Shown here: positions 1 to 12,662 of the stretch, in pieces
Layout of the letters: every line of letters begins with the position of its first letter
How positions within the stretch are numbered: position 1 is the stretch's first letter
NCBI RefSeq assembly: GCF_900106065.1
Contig: NZ_LT629796.1
Location: forward strand, 3,007,501-3,071,500
Direction of reading: 5' to 3'
DNA length: 64,000 bases
From: Pseudomonas mandelii
GTDB taxonomy: Bacteria > Pseudomonadota > Gammaproteobacteria > Pseudomonadales > Pseudomonadaceae
Made by a program: the position numbers and the translations under genes
Notes under the pieces: model-generated
The model's input: the letters and a program-made list of their open reading frames with translations, nothing else
Told to the model about the DNA's origin: nothing
Databases searched by the model: none

Positions 1-568
<568 letters not shown>

Positions 569-724
569 TAACACCCAAGCAATTTGCTGACCTGAAAGGG
601 CACCAGATTGCGGTGTGTGAAGACGAAACGAACCGAAAGTTCGATTGTTCACAAACACCGAGATCTATCACATACCCATTCGCTGGAGCGTGCGCCGTAA
701 GGCAAACGACCTGGCTACCGAATT

Positions 725-842
725 TCTTGACGACCATAGAGCATTGGAACCACCTGATCCCATCCCGAACTCAGCAGTGAAACGATGCATCGCCGATGGT
801 AGTGTGGGGTTTCCCCATGTGAGAGTAGGTCATCGTCAAGAT
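725..842 (+). rRNA. rrf: 5S ribosomal RNA
   Basis: About 118 bases with the terminal helix made by TTGACGACC at the start and GGTCATCGTCAA at the end, and the conserved loop A/B text CCGAACTCAG. It follows the 23S gene after a 156-base spacer (569-724), as in pseudomonad rrn operons. Ends are uncertain by 1-3 bases. Confidence 0.96.
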
Positions 843-850
843 TAAATTCC

Positions 851-890
851 GAAACCCCTATCTGCGTATGCAGGTAGGGGTTTTGTTTTG
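851..890 (+). terminator. rrn operon terminator
   Basis: GC-rich inverted repeat (AAACCCCTA...TAGGGGTTT) followed by a T-rich tract, directly downstream of the 5S gene. It fits an intrinsic terminator for the rRNA operon. Confidence 0.88.
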
Positions 891-977
891 TCCGCAGGAA
901 AATCTGGCTCTCCGGGTTTCTATGCAACGGCCCGGGGCATGGCTATCATGCGGGCCTCATTGTGAGGCGAGACTTGC

Positions 978-1937
978 ATGCTGACGTTGTTAAAGCTTCT
1001 TAAGGATGGCAAGTTCCATTCGGGTCAGGCCCTGGGCGTCGCCTTGGGCATCAGTCGTAGTGCGGTATGGAAGCAGCTACAGCATTTAGAAGCTGAGCTT
1101 GGCTTGTCTATCCACAAGGTGCGCGGGCGTGGCTATCAATTGGCTACGCCACTGACGCTGCTTGATCCTGCCCGCATAAAAGAACAGGCGCCCTCGTGCG
1201 ACTGGCCTATTCTGCTCTTCGACTCAATTGACTCCACTAATGCTGAAGCGTTGCGCGCAATACACCGAGGCCAGGCTGCACCATTTTTGGTGCTCTCCGA
1301 ACGGCAGACTGCGGGTCGCGGCCGACGTGGGCGAAATTGGGCCAGTCCTTTCGCAGAAAACATCTATTACAGCCTCGTATTGCGCATCGAAGGTGGAATG
1401 CGTCAGCTCGAAGGGTTGAGTCTTGTGGTCGGGCTTGCTGTCATGCAAACGTTGAGAGATCTCGGTATCCCGGGCGCGGGCTTGAAGTGGCCCAACGATG
1501 TTCTGGTTGGTCAGAAAAAGATCGCCGGGATATTGCTCGAGTTGGTGGGTGATCCTGCTGATGTGTGTCACGTGGTGCTGGGTGTTGGAATTAATGTGAA
1601 CATGCAGGCAACCGATGAGATTGATCAGCAATGGACATCCGTGCGGCTGGAGTCGGGCGGGGTGCTTGATCGCAATCACCTTGTCGCGCAATTAGGGTTG
1701 ATGCTTCAGAAATATCTGACCCGTCATCAGATTGATGGGTTTTCCGCCATTCAGCGGGAATGGGAGCAGAACCATCTTTGGCAAGGGCGGGCAGTCTCGT
1801 TGATTGCTGGTGTCAACCAGATTGATGGTGAGGTGTTGGGTATCGACAGCCAGGGTGCCTTACGCTTGAAGGTAAATGGTGTGGAAAAAGTCTTTAGTGG
1901 TGGTGAGCTCAGCCTGAGGTTGCGTGATGATTCTTGA
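978..1937 (+). CDS. birA: Bifunctional biotin-protein ligase / biotin operon repressor BirA
   Basis: 319-residue cytoplasmic enzyme that makes biotinyl-5'-AMP and transfers biotin to the carboxyl carrier protein of acetyl-CoA carboxylase; the family also represses biotin synthesis genes. Residues about 1-60 form a winged helix ([10 protein letters not shown]), which supports the repressor role. The ligase domain has the adenylate loop GRGRRGR at 113-119 and the active-site segment [12 protein letters not shown] at 170-181. Length is normal for the bifunctional class. The ATG has GAGG ten bases upstream. It overlaps coaX by a few bases, so the two are probably translationally coupled. Confidence 0.97.
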   Translation: MLTLLKLLKDGKFHSGQALGVALGISRSAVWKQLQHLEAELGLSIHKVRGRGYQLATPLTLLDPARIKEQAPSCDWPILLFDSIDSTNAEALRAIHRGQAAPFLVLSERQTAGRGRRGRNWASPFAENIYYSLVLRIEGGMRQLEGLSLVVGLAVMQTLRDLGIPGAGLKWPNDVLVGQKKIAGILLELVGDPADVCHVVLGVGINVNMQATDEIDQQWTSVRLESGGVLDRNHLVAQLGLMLQKYLTRHQIDGFSAIQREWEQNHLWQGRAVSLIAGVNQIDGEVLGIDSQGALRLKVNGVEKVFSGGELSLRLRDDS

Positions 1938-2676
1938 GCTCGACTGCGGAAACAGTTTTATAAAGTGGCGCGTTCTCTATGCGGATGCCAAGCAGGTGTT
2001 TGGAGAGGGGGTGGTGGATTCGGATCTCGCGTTGCTGGAAAGCCTGAATCGACTTGAGGGGCTGTCCCTCAAACATTGTCGGTTGGTCAGCGTGAGAACG
2101 ACCGAAGAGACTGCTGCATTGACTTCTCTACTGGCACAAACGTTCTCAGTGTCCGCGATATGTGCCGCGCCGGCGCGCGAGATGGCTGGCGTTCGAAATG
2201 GATACGAAGAGTTCGAGCGGTTGGGACTTGATCGATGGCTTGCGATGCTTGGTGGATTTCATCTTTCCCCAGGAGCCTGTCTGGTGCTCGATTTCGGTAC
2301 GGCAGTGACTGCTGATTTTATTGCGGGGGACGGAGAGCATCTTGGCGGGTTTATTTGCCCTGGAATGCCTCTGATGCGCAACCAGTTGCGAACTCATACC
2401 CGTAAGATTCGCTATGGCGATATCGCGGCCGAGCGTGCGCTCGAAAGCCTCGTGCCTGGTCGCACAACTGTTGAGGCGGTTGAGCGTGGATGTTCGCTGA
2501 TGTTGAGGGGGTTTGTCCTGACTCAGCTGGAAATGGCGCGTAGTTATTGGGGGGAGGATTTTGCGGTATTCCTCACGGGAGGCGATGCGACGCTCGTCTC
2601 TGAAATCGTACCGGATGCCAGGCTGGTTCCAGACCTGGTGTTTGTAGGTCTGGCGATGGCATGCCCTTTGTCTTGA
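1927..2676 (+). CDS. coaX: Type III pantothenate kinase
   Basis: First enzyme of coenzyme A synthesis (pantothenate to 4'-phosphopantothenate). This is the type III family, which belongs to the acetate kinase/Hsp70-like fold and is insensitive to CoA feedback. The phosphate-binding loop ELDCGNS lies at residues 4-10, and the second nucleotide-contact segment DFGTAVTAD near 119-127. About 249 residues, as usual for pseudomonads. A GTG at 1924 could also start it; the ATG at 1927 gives the family N-terminus. Its start overlaps the end of birA, in the birA-coaX order known from Pseudomonas. Confidence 0.95.
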   Translation: MILELDCGNSFIKWRVLYADAKQVFGEGVVDSDLALLESLNRLEGLSLKHCRLVSVRTTEETAALTSLLAQTFSVSAICAAPAREMAGVRNGYEEFERLGLDRWLAMLGGFHLSPGACLVLDFGTAVTADFIAGDGEHLGGFICPGMPLMRNQLRTHTRKIRYGDIAAERALESLVPGRTTVEAVERGCSLMLRGFVLTQLEMARSYWGEDFAVFLTGGDATLVSEIVPDARLVPDLVFVGLAMACPLS

Positions 2677-2683
2677 GGTTCTT

Positions 2684-3124
2684 ATGCGTTGGTTGTTCCT
2701 GCTGTTGCTGGTTCTCAATGTCTTCTATTACATCTGGCATCAACAAGAAGCCCCGCTGCGTGCGAAAGATGTAACGCCTTTGAGTTTGTATCGAGGATCG
2801 CACCAGGATATCCGTTTGCTAAGCGAGGCAGCTGATGCGGGGCGTGAGAAGGTAAAGTTGGCGTCGACCGATAGTGGCTGCCTTTATTTGGGTGGTTTCA
2901 CCCGTCAGGAGGTCGCCCTGGCAGCTGAGCGCCGACTGGGTAGGATGGATATCAAAGTTCAAGCCTTGCCAAAAGACTCCTCTGATCCGTCTGGCTACTG
3001 GCTCCGTGTAGCACCTGAAAGCCGGCGTTTAGTGGATGATCTTCAGCTGCTAAACCTTTCCAAAGAATTCAATGAGTTAAAACATAAAATAATGCCGTGC
3101 GAGGGGGTTGCGCCTTCGGAATAG
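2684..3124 (+). CDS. SPOR-domain membrane protein
   Basis: 146-residue protein with an N-terminal membrane anchor or uncleaved signal (residues 1-18, LFLLLLVLNVFYY) and a C-terminal region (about 60-140) with the SPOR pattern: CLYLGGF, a helix, a strand rich in V and A, and GYWLRV. SPOR domains bind denuded septal peptidoglycan, so a periplasmic role at the division site is the inference. It follows coaX by 7 bases and probably ends the birA-coaX transcript. SPOR assignment is by pattern only. Confidence 0.8.
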   Translation: MRWLFLLLLVLNVFYYIWHQQEAPLRAKDVTPLSLYRGSHQDIRLLSEAADAGREKVKLASTDSGCLYLGGFTRQEVALAAERRLGRMDIKVQALPKDSSDPSGYWLRVAPESRRLVDDLQLLNLSKEFNELKHKIMPCEGVAPSE

Positions 3125-3225
3125 TTTGCATAGAATGGCGCCCGCTTCGCAGTGAAGACCTTTAACGGTCAGCGGTACGAAGCGGTGTCAACGCAGCTAA
3201 CCTCAGGTTTTTAATGAGAAAATGC

Positions 3226-3253
3226 TTGACAGAAGGTCGGCATGATATAGAAT
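3226..3253 (+). promoter_or_regulatory. Sigma70-type promoter for the tRNA-tuf transcript
   Basis: TTGACA (3226-3231), 16-base spacer, TAGAAT (3248-3253). The GC-rich stretch GCCGGCTCG follows at once, which resembles the discriminator of stringently controlled stable-RNA promoters. tRNA-Tyr begins 13 bases after the -10 box. Confidence 0.82.
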
Positions 3254-3266
3254 GCCGGCTCGCTTA

Positions 3267-3351
<85 letters not shown>

Positions 3352-3375
3352 TTTTTAGCGAGAGCTGCAAGCTCC

Positions 3376-3449
<74 letters not shown>

Positions 3450-3476
3450 AGTTTGCAGGTCCTGCAAAGGTGTTAC

Positions 3477-3552
3477 GCTCTTGTAGCTCAGTTGGTAGAG
3501 CACACCCTTGGTAAGGGTGAGGTCAGCGGTTCAAATCCGCTCAAGAGCTCCA
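3477..3552 (+). tRNA. tRNA-Thr (GGT)
   Basis: 76 bases. Acceptor stem GCTCTTG/CAAGAGC, anticodon loop TTGGTAA (anticodon GGT), encoded CCA. Last tRNA before the first tuf gene. Confidence 0.97.
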
Positions 3553-3558
3553 TATAAC

Positions 3559-3590
3559 AAGGCAGATATGAAAATATCTGCCTTTGTTTT
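3559..3590 (+). terminator. Hairpin with T tract between tRNA-Thr and tuf
   Basis: GGCAGATAT-GAAA-ATATCTGCC followed by TTTGTTTT. The stem is perfect (9 bp), the loop is a GNRA-like tetraloop and a T-rich tail follows, so it looks like an intrinsic terminator. It lies between tRNA-Thr and tuf and may set how much of the tRNA transcript reads into tuf. Confidence 0.75.
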
Positions 3591-3635
3591 AATGGCTGGT
3601 ATTACTGTTTAAATCTTCTGCTGGGGGTTGCTTCG

Positions 3636-4829
3636 ATGGCTAAGGAAAAGTTCGAACGTAATAAGCCGCACGTCAACGTAGGCACCATTGGTCACGTAGA
3701 TCACGGCAAAACTACCCTGACCGCTGCGCTGACCCGTGTCTGCTCCGAGGTTTTCGGTTCGGCAAAGGTTGACTTCGACAAGATCGATAGCGCCCCAGAA
3801 GAAAAAGCACGTGGTATCACCATTAACACAGCTCACGTTGAGTACGATTCGGCTGTGCGTCACTACGCACACGTTGACTGTCCAGGTCATGCCGACTACG
3901 TAAAGAACATGATTACCGGTGCTGCTCAGATGGATGGCGCTATTCTGGTTTGCTCGGCCGCTGATGGTCCGATGCCGCAAACCCGTGAGCACATCCTGTT
4001 GTCCCGTCAGGTTGGCGTTCCGTACATCGTTGTCTTCCTGAACAAGGCTGACATGGTTGACGATGCTGAGCTGTTGGAGTTGGTTGAGATGGAAGTGCGC
4101 GATCTGTTGAGCACTTACGATTTCCCAGGCGACGACACTCCTATCATCATTGGTTCGGCGCTGATGGCGTTGAACGGTCAAGACGACAACGAGATGGGTA
4201 CCACTGCCGTCAAGAAGTTGGTCGAGACGCTGGATACATATATTCCGCAGCCTGAGCGTGCTATTGATAAGCCGTTCCTGATGCCGATCGAGGATGTGTT
4301 CTCGATCTCCGGTCGCGGCACTGTTGTGACTGGTCGTGTTGAGCGTGGCATTGTCCGCATTCAGGAAGAAGTTGAGATTGTTGGTCTTCGTGACACTGTC
4401 AAAACTACTTGTACTGGTGTTGAGATGTTCCGCAAGCTGCTCGACGAAGGTCGTGCTGGCGAGAACTGCGGCGTTCTGCTGCGCGGTACCAAGCGTGATG
4501 ATGTCGAGCGTGGCCAGGTTCTGGTCAAGCCGGGCACAGTCAAGCCGCATACCAAGTTCACTGCTGAGGTTTACGTTCTGAGCAAGGAAGAAGGAGGGCG
4601 TCATACTCCGTTCTTCAAGGGTTATCGTCCGCAGTTCTACTTCCGTACAACTGATGTGACTGGTAACTGCGAATTGCCAGAAGGCGTTGAAATGGTGATG
4701 CCAGGTGACAACATTCAAATGACTGTCACTCTGATCAAAACCATCGCGATGGAAGATGGCTTGCGTTTCGCTATCCGTGAAGGCGGTCGTACCGTCGGCG
4801 CTGGTGTCGTAGCCAAAGTTATCGAGTAA
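3636..4829 (+). CDS. tuf: Elongation factor Tu (tRNA-linked copy)
   Basis: 397-residue GTPase that delivers aminoacyl-tRNA to the ribosomal A site. G1 GHVDHGKT, G3 DCPGH and G4 NKAD are all present, and the kirromycin/EF-Ts-facing domains are complete. This copy corresponds in position to E. coli tufB (after Tyr-Gly-Thr tRNAs). It differs from the str-operon copy at 20207 at roughly 26 residues by eye, for example FERNKPHV versus FDRTLPHV and RIQEEVEIV versus KVQDPLEIV. It also uses somewhat less optimal codons. It starts with ATG; the other copy starts with GTG. Confidence 0.98.
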   Translation: MAKEKFERNKPHVNVGTIGHVDHGKTTLTAALTRVCSEVFGSAKVDFDKIDSAPEEKARGITINTAHVEYDSAVRHYAHVDCPGHADYVKNMITGAAQMDGAILVCSAADGPMPQTREHILLSRQVGVPYIVVFLNKADMVDDAELLELVEMEVRDLLSTYDFPGDDTPIIIGSALMALNGQDDNEMGTTAVKKLVETLDTYIPQPERAIDKPFLMPIEDVFSISGRGTVVTGRVERGIVRIQEEVEIVGLRDTVKTTCTGVEMFRKLLDEGRAGENCGVLLRGTKRDDVERGQVLVKPGTVKPHTKFTAEVYVLSKEEGGRHTPFFKGYRPQFYFRTTDVTGNCELPEGVEMVMPGDNIQMTVTLIKTIAMEDGLRFAIREGGRTVGAGVVAKVIE

Positions 4830-4848
4830 ATTGTTGTAATGTCTTTTT

Positions 4849-4882
4849 CGGGCCGGCATAATGGTCGGCCTGATTTTGTTTT
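4849..4882 (+). terminator. Terminator after first tuf gene
   Basis: GGCCGGC-ATAATG-GTCGGCC stem (one G-T pair) followed by TGATTTTGTTTT, just before tRNA-Trp. It is probably a partial terminator, because tRNA-Trp starts at the end of the T tract. Confidence 0.7.
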
Positions 4883-4958
4883 AGGTCAGTAGCTCAATTG
4901 GCAGAGCGACGGTCTCCAAAACCGTAGGTTGGGGGTTCGATTCCCTCCTGACCTGCCA
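4883..4958 (+). tRNA. tRNA-Trp (CCA)
   Basis: 76 bases. Acceptor stem AGGTCAG/CTGACCT, anticodon loop CTCCAAA (anticodon CCA), encoded 3' CCA. It sits between tuf and secE, the usual gamma-proteobacterial order. Confidence 0.97.
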
Positions 4959-5003
4959 GATTCACTTGGTGTGTCTGGCTTTCTTTTCACAGGATCTTCA
5001 TAG

Positions 5004-5372
5004 ATGACTCCTAAAGCTGAAGCTCAAGGCTCTCGCTTCGATCTGCTCAAGTGGCTTGTAGTAGTCGCCTTGGTGGTTGTTGGCGTTGTTGGCAATCAGT
5101 ATTACTCTGCTTCGCCGATCCTGTACCGCGTACTTGCATTGCTCGCCATTGCTGCCGTAGCTGCCTTTGTAGGCCTGCAGACAGTCAAGGGCAAGTCTTT
5201 CTTTGTACTGGTTAAGGAAGCTCGCACCGAAATTCGTAAAGTCGTGTGGCCAACTCGCCAAGAAACCACGCAGACCACGCTGATTGTTGTGGCTGTTGTT
5301 CTGGTTATGGCGTTGCTGTTGTGGGGGCTTGATTCCCTGCTCGGCTGGCTTGTTTCCTTGATTGTCGGCTAA
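5004..5372 (+). CDS. secE: Preprotein translocase subunit SecE
   Basis: 122-residue inner-membrane subunit that clamps SecY in the SecYEG translocon. Two hydrophobic segments lie at about 16-34 and 36-54, and the conserved third one at about 90-118 follows the amphipathic hinge EARTEIRKVVWPTRQET, the SecE signature. Three-TM architecture and length match the E. coli type. It is followed after 9 bases by nusG. Confidence 0.97.
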   Translation: MTPKAEAQGSRFDLLKWLVVVALVVVGVVGNQYYSASPILYRVLALLAIAAVAAFVGLQTVKGKSFFVLVKEARTEIRKVVWPTRQETTQTTLIVVAVVLVMALLLWGLDSLLGWLVSLIVG

Positions 5373-5381
5373 GGGTGTCCC

Positions 5382-5915
5382 GTGGCTAAGCGTTGGTACG
5401 TTGTGCATGCTTACTCCGGTTACGAGAAGCATGTCATGCGCTCGTTGGTAGAGCGCGTAAAGCTGGCTGGCATGGAAGATGGCTTTGGCGAGATTCTGGT
5501 TCCCACTGAAGAAGTGGTTGAAATGCGTAATGGCCAGAAACGCAAAAGCGAGCGCAAATTCTTCCCAGGTTATGTGCTGGTTCAGATGGACATGAATGAG
5601 GGTACTTGGCACTTGGTCAAGGATACTCCTCGGGTGATGGGTTTCATCGGTGGTACAGCTGATAAACCTGCGCCGATCACTGATAAAGAGGCAGAAGCGA
5701 TTTTGCGTCGTGTTGCTGATGGTAGCGACAAGCCGAAGCCGAAGACGTTGTTCGAGCCGGGTGAGTCGGTACGTGTCAATGACGGGCCGTTTGCTGATTT
5801 CACTGGTACGGTCGAAGAAGTTAACTACGAAAAGAGCCGGATCCAAGTGGCAGTGCTCATTTTCGGTCGCTCTACTCCGGTAGAGTTAGAGTTCAGTCAG
5901 GTCGAAAAGGTCTAG
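5382..5915 (+). CDS. nusG: Transcription termination/antitermination factor NusG
   Basis: 177 residues. The N-terminal NGN domain ([15 protein letters not shown]) binds the RNA polymerase clamp; the C-terminal KOW domain (about 120-177, [21 protein letters not shown]) binds Rho or ribosomal protein S10. Start codon is GTG (GTGGCTAAGCG). secE-nusG forms a two-gene unit closed by a strong terminator. Confidence 0.97.
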   Translation: MAKRWYVVHAYSGYEKHVMRSLVERVKLAGMEDGFGEILVPTEEVVEMRNGQKRKSERKFFPGYVLVQMDMNEGTWHLVKDTPRVMGFIGGTADKPAPITDKEAEAILRRVADGSDKPKPKTLFEPGESVRVNDGPFADFTGTVEEVNYEKSRIQVAVLIFGRSTPVELEFSQVEKV

Positions 5916-5928
5916 CTGAGCAAGCATC

Positions 5929-5960
5929 CCAACCCCGCAGCCCTAGGCTGTGGGGTTTTG
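5929..5960 (+). terminator. Terminator after nusG
   Basis: Stem AACCCCGCAGCC paired with GGCTGTGGGGTT around a CTA loop, ending in TTTTG. It separates secE-nusG from rplKA. Confidence 0.88.
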
Positions 5961-6032
5961 TCGTCACTGGGATAAACGCGCAAGTAACCGGGGAGCCTTT
6001 CGAGGCGTTCGAACCCGTAATTGGAGTGCCTC

Positions 6033-6464
6033 ATGGCCAAGAAGATTACCGCTTACATCAAGCTGCAAGTGAAGGCCGCTCAGGCTAACCCAAGCCCACC
6101 TGTTGGTCCTGCTTTGGGTCAGCACGGCGTGAACATCATGGAATTCTGCAAGGCTTTCAACGCCCGTACTCAGGGTATTGAACCAGGTCTGCCGACTCCA
6201 GTGATCATCACTGTCTACAGCGACCGTAGCTTCACTTTCGAAACCAAGTCCACCCCTGCTTCGGTTCTGCTGAAGAAGGCTGCTGGTCTGACTAGCGGTT
6301 CCGCTCGTCCGAACACCGTTAAGGTTGGCACCGTGACCCGTGCTCAGCTGGAAGAAATCGCGAAAACCAAAAACGCGGATCTGACTGCAGCTGATATGGA
6401 CGCAGCCGTGCGTACTATCGCCGGTTCTGCTCGTAGCATGGGCCTTAACGTGGAGGGTGTGTAA
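6033..6464 (+). CDS. rplK: 50S ribosomal protein L11
   Basis: 143 residues. L11 binds the GTPase-associated region of 23S rRNA and takes part in factor binding and RelA activation. The N-terminal proline-rich segment [22 protein letters not shown] is the thiostrepton-side signature. The ATG at 6033 has GGAG seven bases upstream and gives the family N-terminus [11 protein letters not shown]. Its stop overlaps the rplA start (TAATG). In E. coli, L1 represses this mRNA. Confidence 0.98.
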   Translation: MAKKITAYIKLQVKAAQANPSPPVGPALGQHGVNIMEFCKAFNARTQGIEPGLPTPVIITVYSDRSFTFETKSTPASVLLKKAAGLTSGSARPNTVKVGTVTRAQLEEIAKTKNADLTAADMDAAVRTIAGSARSMGLNVEGV

Positions 6465-7159
6465 TGGCTAAGTTGACCAAGCGTCAAAAGGCTATCGCCG
6501 GCAAAATCGAAGCGGGCAAGTCCTACAACTTTGTAGATGCTGCCGCCCTGCTGGCTGAGCTGTCGACTGTGAAGTTCAGCGAGTCGTTCGACGTTGCTGT
6601 AAACCTGGGTGTTGACCCGCGTAAATCTGACCAGGTTGTTCGTAGCGCTACTGTGCTGCCACACGGCACTGGCAAGACCGTTCGCGTAGCTGTGTTCACC
6701 CAGGGTCCAGCTGCTGAGGCCGCTCTGGCTGCCGGCGCTGACCGTGTAGGTATGGACGACCTGGCTGCCGAAATGAAAGGCGGCGACCTGAACTATGACG
6801 TAGTTATCGCATCCCCGGATGCCATGCGCGTTGTTGGTCAGTTGGGTCAGATCCTGGGCCCGCGCGGCCTGATGCCTAACCCTAAAGTCGGCACCGTAAC
6901 GCCAGACGTAGCTACCGCGGTTAAAAACGCCAAGGCTGGTCAGGTTCGTTATCGCACCGACAAAAACGGCATCATTCACACCTCCGTTGGCAAAGTCGGC
7001 TTTGATGCCGTCAAGCTGAAGGAAAACGTTGAAGCCCTGATCGCTGATCTGAAGCGTATCAAGCCAGCTTCCTCGAAAGGTATTTACGTCAAGCGCGTTA
7101 CCCTGAGCACCACCATGGGTCCAGGTCTGGTCATCGACCAAGGCTCGCTCGACGCGTAA
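6464..7159 (+). CDS. rplA: 50S ribosomal protein L1
   Basis: 231 residues. Forms the mobile L1 stalk at the ribosomal E site and is the translational repressor of the L11 operon in relatives. The signature [20 protein letters not shown] is intact. It starts within the rplK stop codon, so translation is coupled. Confidence 0.98.
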   Translation: MAKLTKRQKAIAGKIEAGKSYNFVDAAALLAELSTVKFSESFDVAVNLGVDPRKSDQVVRSATVLPHGTGKTVRVAVFTQGPAAEAALAAGADRVGMDDLAAEMKGGDLNYDVVIASPDAMRVVGQLGQILGPRGLMPNPKVGTVTPDVATAVKNAKAGQVRYRTDKNGIIHTSVGKVGFDAVKLKENVEALIADLKRIKPASSKGIYVKRVTLSTTMGPGLVIDQGSLDA

Positions 7160-7357
7160 GACACAGGTTGGCGCAAGCGATTGCGCCAATTGAAAGATTG
7201 GGGTCCCTGCCTGGCGGGGGCTATCCAAGACCGTAGGCGACGCAAGTCTTAAACCTCAAGCCTACGCAGATGGTGCTCCCGGTTCCTTACCGAATCAGAC
7301 ACCAAAACGACATCTGGCCTCGGTTGGATGAAACGGTAACAAGCAGGAGTTTTTCCC
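7160..7357 (+). promoter_or_regulatory. L10-type leader of rplJL-rpoBC mRNA
   Basis: 198-base non-coding stretch between rplA and rplJ that could fold into several helices, for example TTGGCGCAAG/GATTGCGCCAA (near 7167-7190) and a GGGTCCCTGCCTGGCGGGGGC hairpin. In E. coli the L10-L12 complex binds this leader to repress translation. Assignment rests on position, length and hairpins, not on a covariance search. Confidence 0.65.
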
Positions 7358-7858
7358 GTGGCAATTAAACTTGAAGACAAGAAGGCCATCGTCGCTGAAG
7401 TCAACAAGGCTGCCCAAGTTGCTCTGTCCGCTGTCGTGGCTGATGCCCGTGGCGTAACAGTAGGCGCTATGACCGGACTCCGTAAAGAGGCTCGTGAAGC
7501 TGGCGTTTACGTACGTGTTGTACGTAACACCCTGCTCAAGCGCGCCGTTGCTGGCACTCAATATGACGTGCTCAACGACGTGTTCACTGGCCCGACCTTG
7601 ATTGCATTCTCCAAAGAACATCCGGGCGCTGCTGCTCGTATCTTCAAAGAGTTCGCAAAAGGTCAGGATAAGTTCGAGATCAAGGCAGCTGCGTTCGAGG
7701 GCAAGTTCCTCGCGGCTAATCAGATCGACGTACTGGCAAGCCTGCCGACCCGTGACGAAGCAATTTCTCAGCTGATGAGCGTGATTCAAGGCGCAACCAG
7801 CAAATTGGCTCGTACTCTGGCGGCTCTTCGCGACCAGAAAGAAGCCGCTGCAGCCTAA
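7358..7858 (+). CDS. rplJ: 50S ribosomal protein L10
   Basis: 166 residues. Base of the L7/L12 stalk: the N-terminal domain binds 23S rRNA and L11, and the C-terminal helix (residues about 130-166) carries L7/L12 dimers. GTG start (GTGGCAATTAAA) preceded by AGGAG. It is probably autoregulated through the preceding leader. Confidence 0.98.
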   Translation: MAIKLEDKKAIVAEVNKAAQVALSAVVADARGVTVGAMTGLRKEAREAGVYVRVVRNTLLKRAVAGTQYDVLNDVFTGPTLIAFSKEHPGAAARIFKEFAKGQDKFEIKAAAFEGKFLAANQIDVLASLPTRDEAISQLMSVIQGATSKLARTLAALRDQKEAAAA

Positions 7859-7938
7859 GGCTGAGCGACACCTTTCAGCGTTTATTGTTTATTTCGACGG
7901 CCGCGTAGGCTGTCACCCCAATACAGGAATTTATAGTC

Positions 7939-8304
7939 ATGTCTCTGACTAACGACCAAATCATCGAAGCAATCGGCGAAAAATCCGTTCTGGAAATCGT
8001 TGAGCTGATCAAGGCCATGGAAGAGAAGTTCGGCGTTTCTGCTGCCGCTGCTTCCGCTGGTCCAGCTGCTGTCGCTGCTGTTGTTGAAGAACAAACTGAA
8101 TTCAACGTCATGCTGCTGGAAGCTGGCGAGAAGAAAGTTAACGTGATCAAGGCAGTACGTGAACTGACCGGTCTGGGCCTGAAAGAAGCCAAGGCTGTAG
8201 TTGACGGCGCTCCTGGCATCGTTCTGGAAGCTGTTTCGAAAGACGCAGCTGACAAAGCCAAAGCCACTCTGGAAGAAGCAGGCGCTAAAGTCGAGCTGAA
8301 GTAA
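7939..8304 (+). CDS. rplL: 50S ribosomal protein L7/L12
   Basis: 121 residues. N-terminal dimerisation/L10-binding helix pair, Ala-rich hinge (residues about 33-53), and C-terminal domain that recruits translation factors ([20 protein letters not shown]). Multi-copy stalk protein. It lies 80 bases after rplJ with strongly biased codons. Confidence 0.98.
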   Translation: MSLTNDQIIEAIGEKSVLEIVELIKAMEEKFGVSAAAASAGPAAVAAVVEEQTEFNVMLLEAGEKKVNVIKAVRELTGLGLKEAKAVVDGAPGIVLEAVSKDAADKAKATLEEAGAKVELK

Positions 8305-8350
8305 GCATCGACTTTGCTCCTCCAGCCCGAGCGTTAAGCGAAAGGCTGAT

Positions 8351-8380
8351 GGCTGGTGGCTCTTGCCACCGGCCTTTTTC
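8351..8380 (+). terminator. rplL-rpoB attenuator
   Basis: GGCTGGTGGC-TCTT-GCCACCGGCC stem followed by TTTTTC, in the 220-base gap between rplL and rpoB. In E. coli a partial terminator in this gap lowers rpoBC expression relative to the ribosomal proteins; the position and structure match. Confidence 0.85.
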
Positions 8381-8524
8381 CGTTATTGGCAGCCGACTGG
8401 GTCGGTGCTGGTAACGAGCTGTAACCACCCGATGCGGTGGCGCAAACCATGGGGTTTGCACGATTTTCTGGCTGCTCCCGTCGGGAGGGGCCAAACAAGC
8501 AGGTGACCAAGCTGGGGAACGCTG

Positions 8525-12598
<4,074 letters not shown>

Positions 12599-12612
12599 CA
12601 CGTGACGCGAAT

Positions 12613-12641
12613 CGAGAGCGGGGCAGGATTGCCCGCTCTCT
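12613..12641 (+). promoter_or_regulatory. Stable hairpin in rpoB-rpoC spacer
   Basis: GAGAGCGGG and CCCGCTCTC arms enclose a short loop in the 64-base gap, with no T tract. It ends 10 bases before the rpoC Shine-Dalgarno AGGAGG. It may be an mRNA processing or stability element; it is not a convincing terminator. Confidence 0.5.
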
Positions 12642-12662
12642 GCTCCGCCAGGAGGAAAGGCC

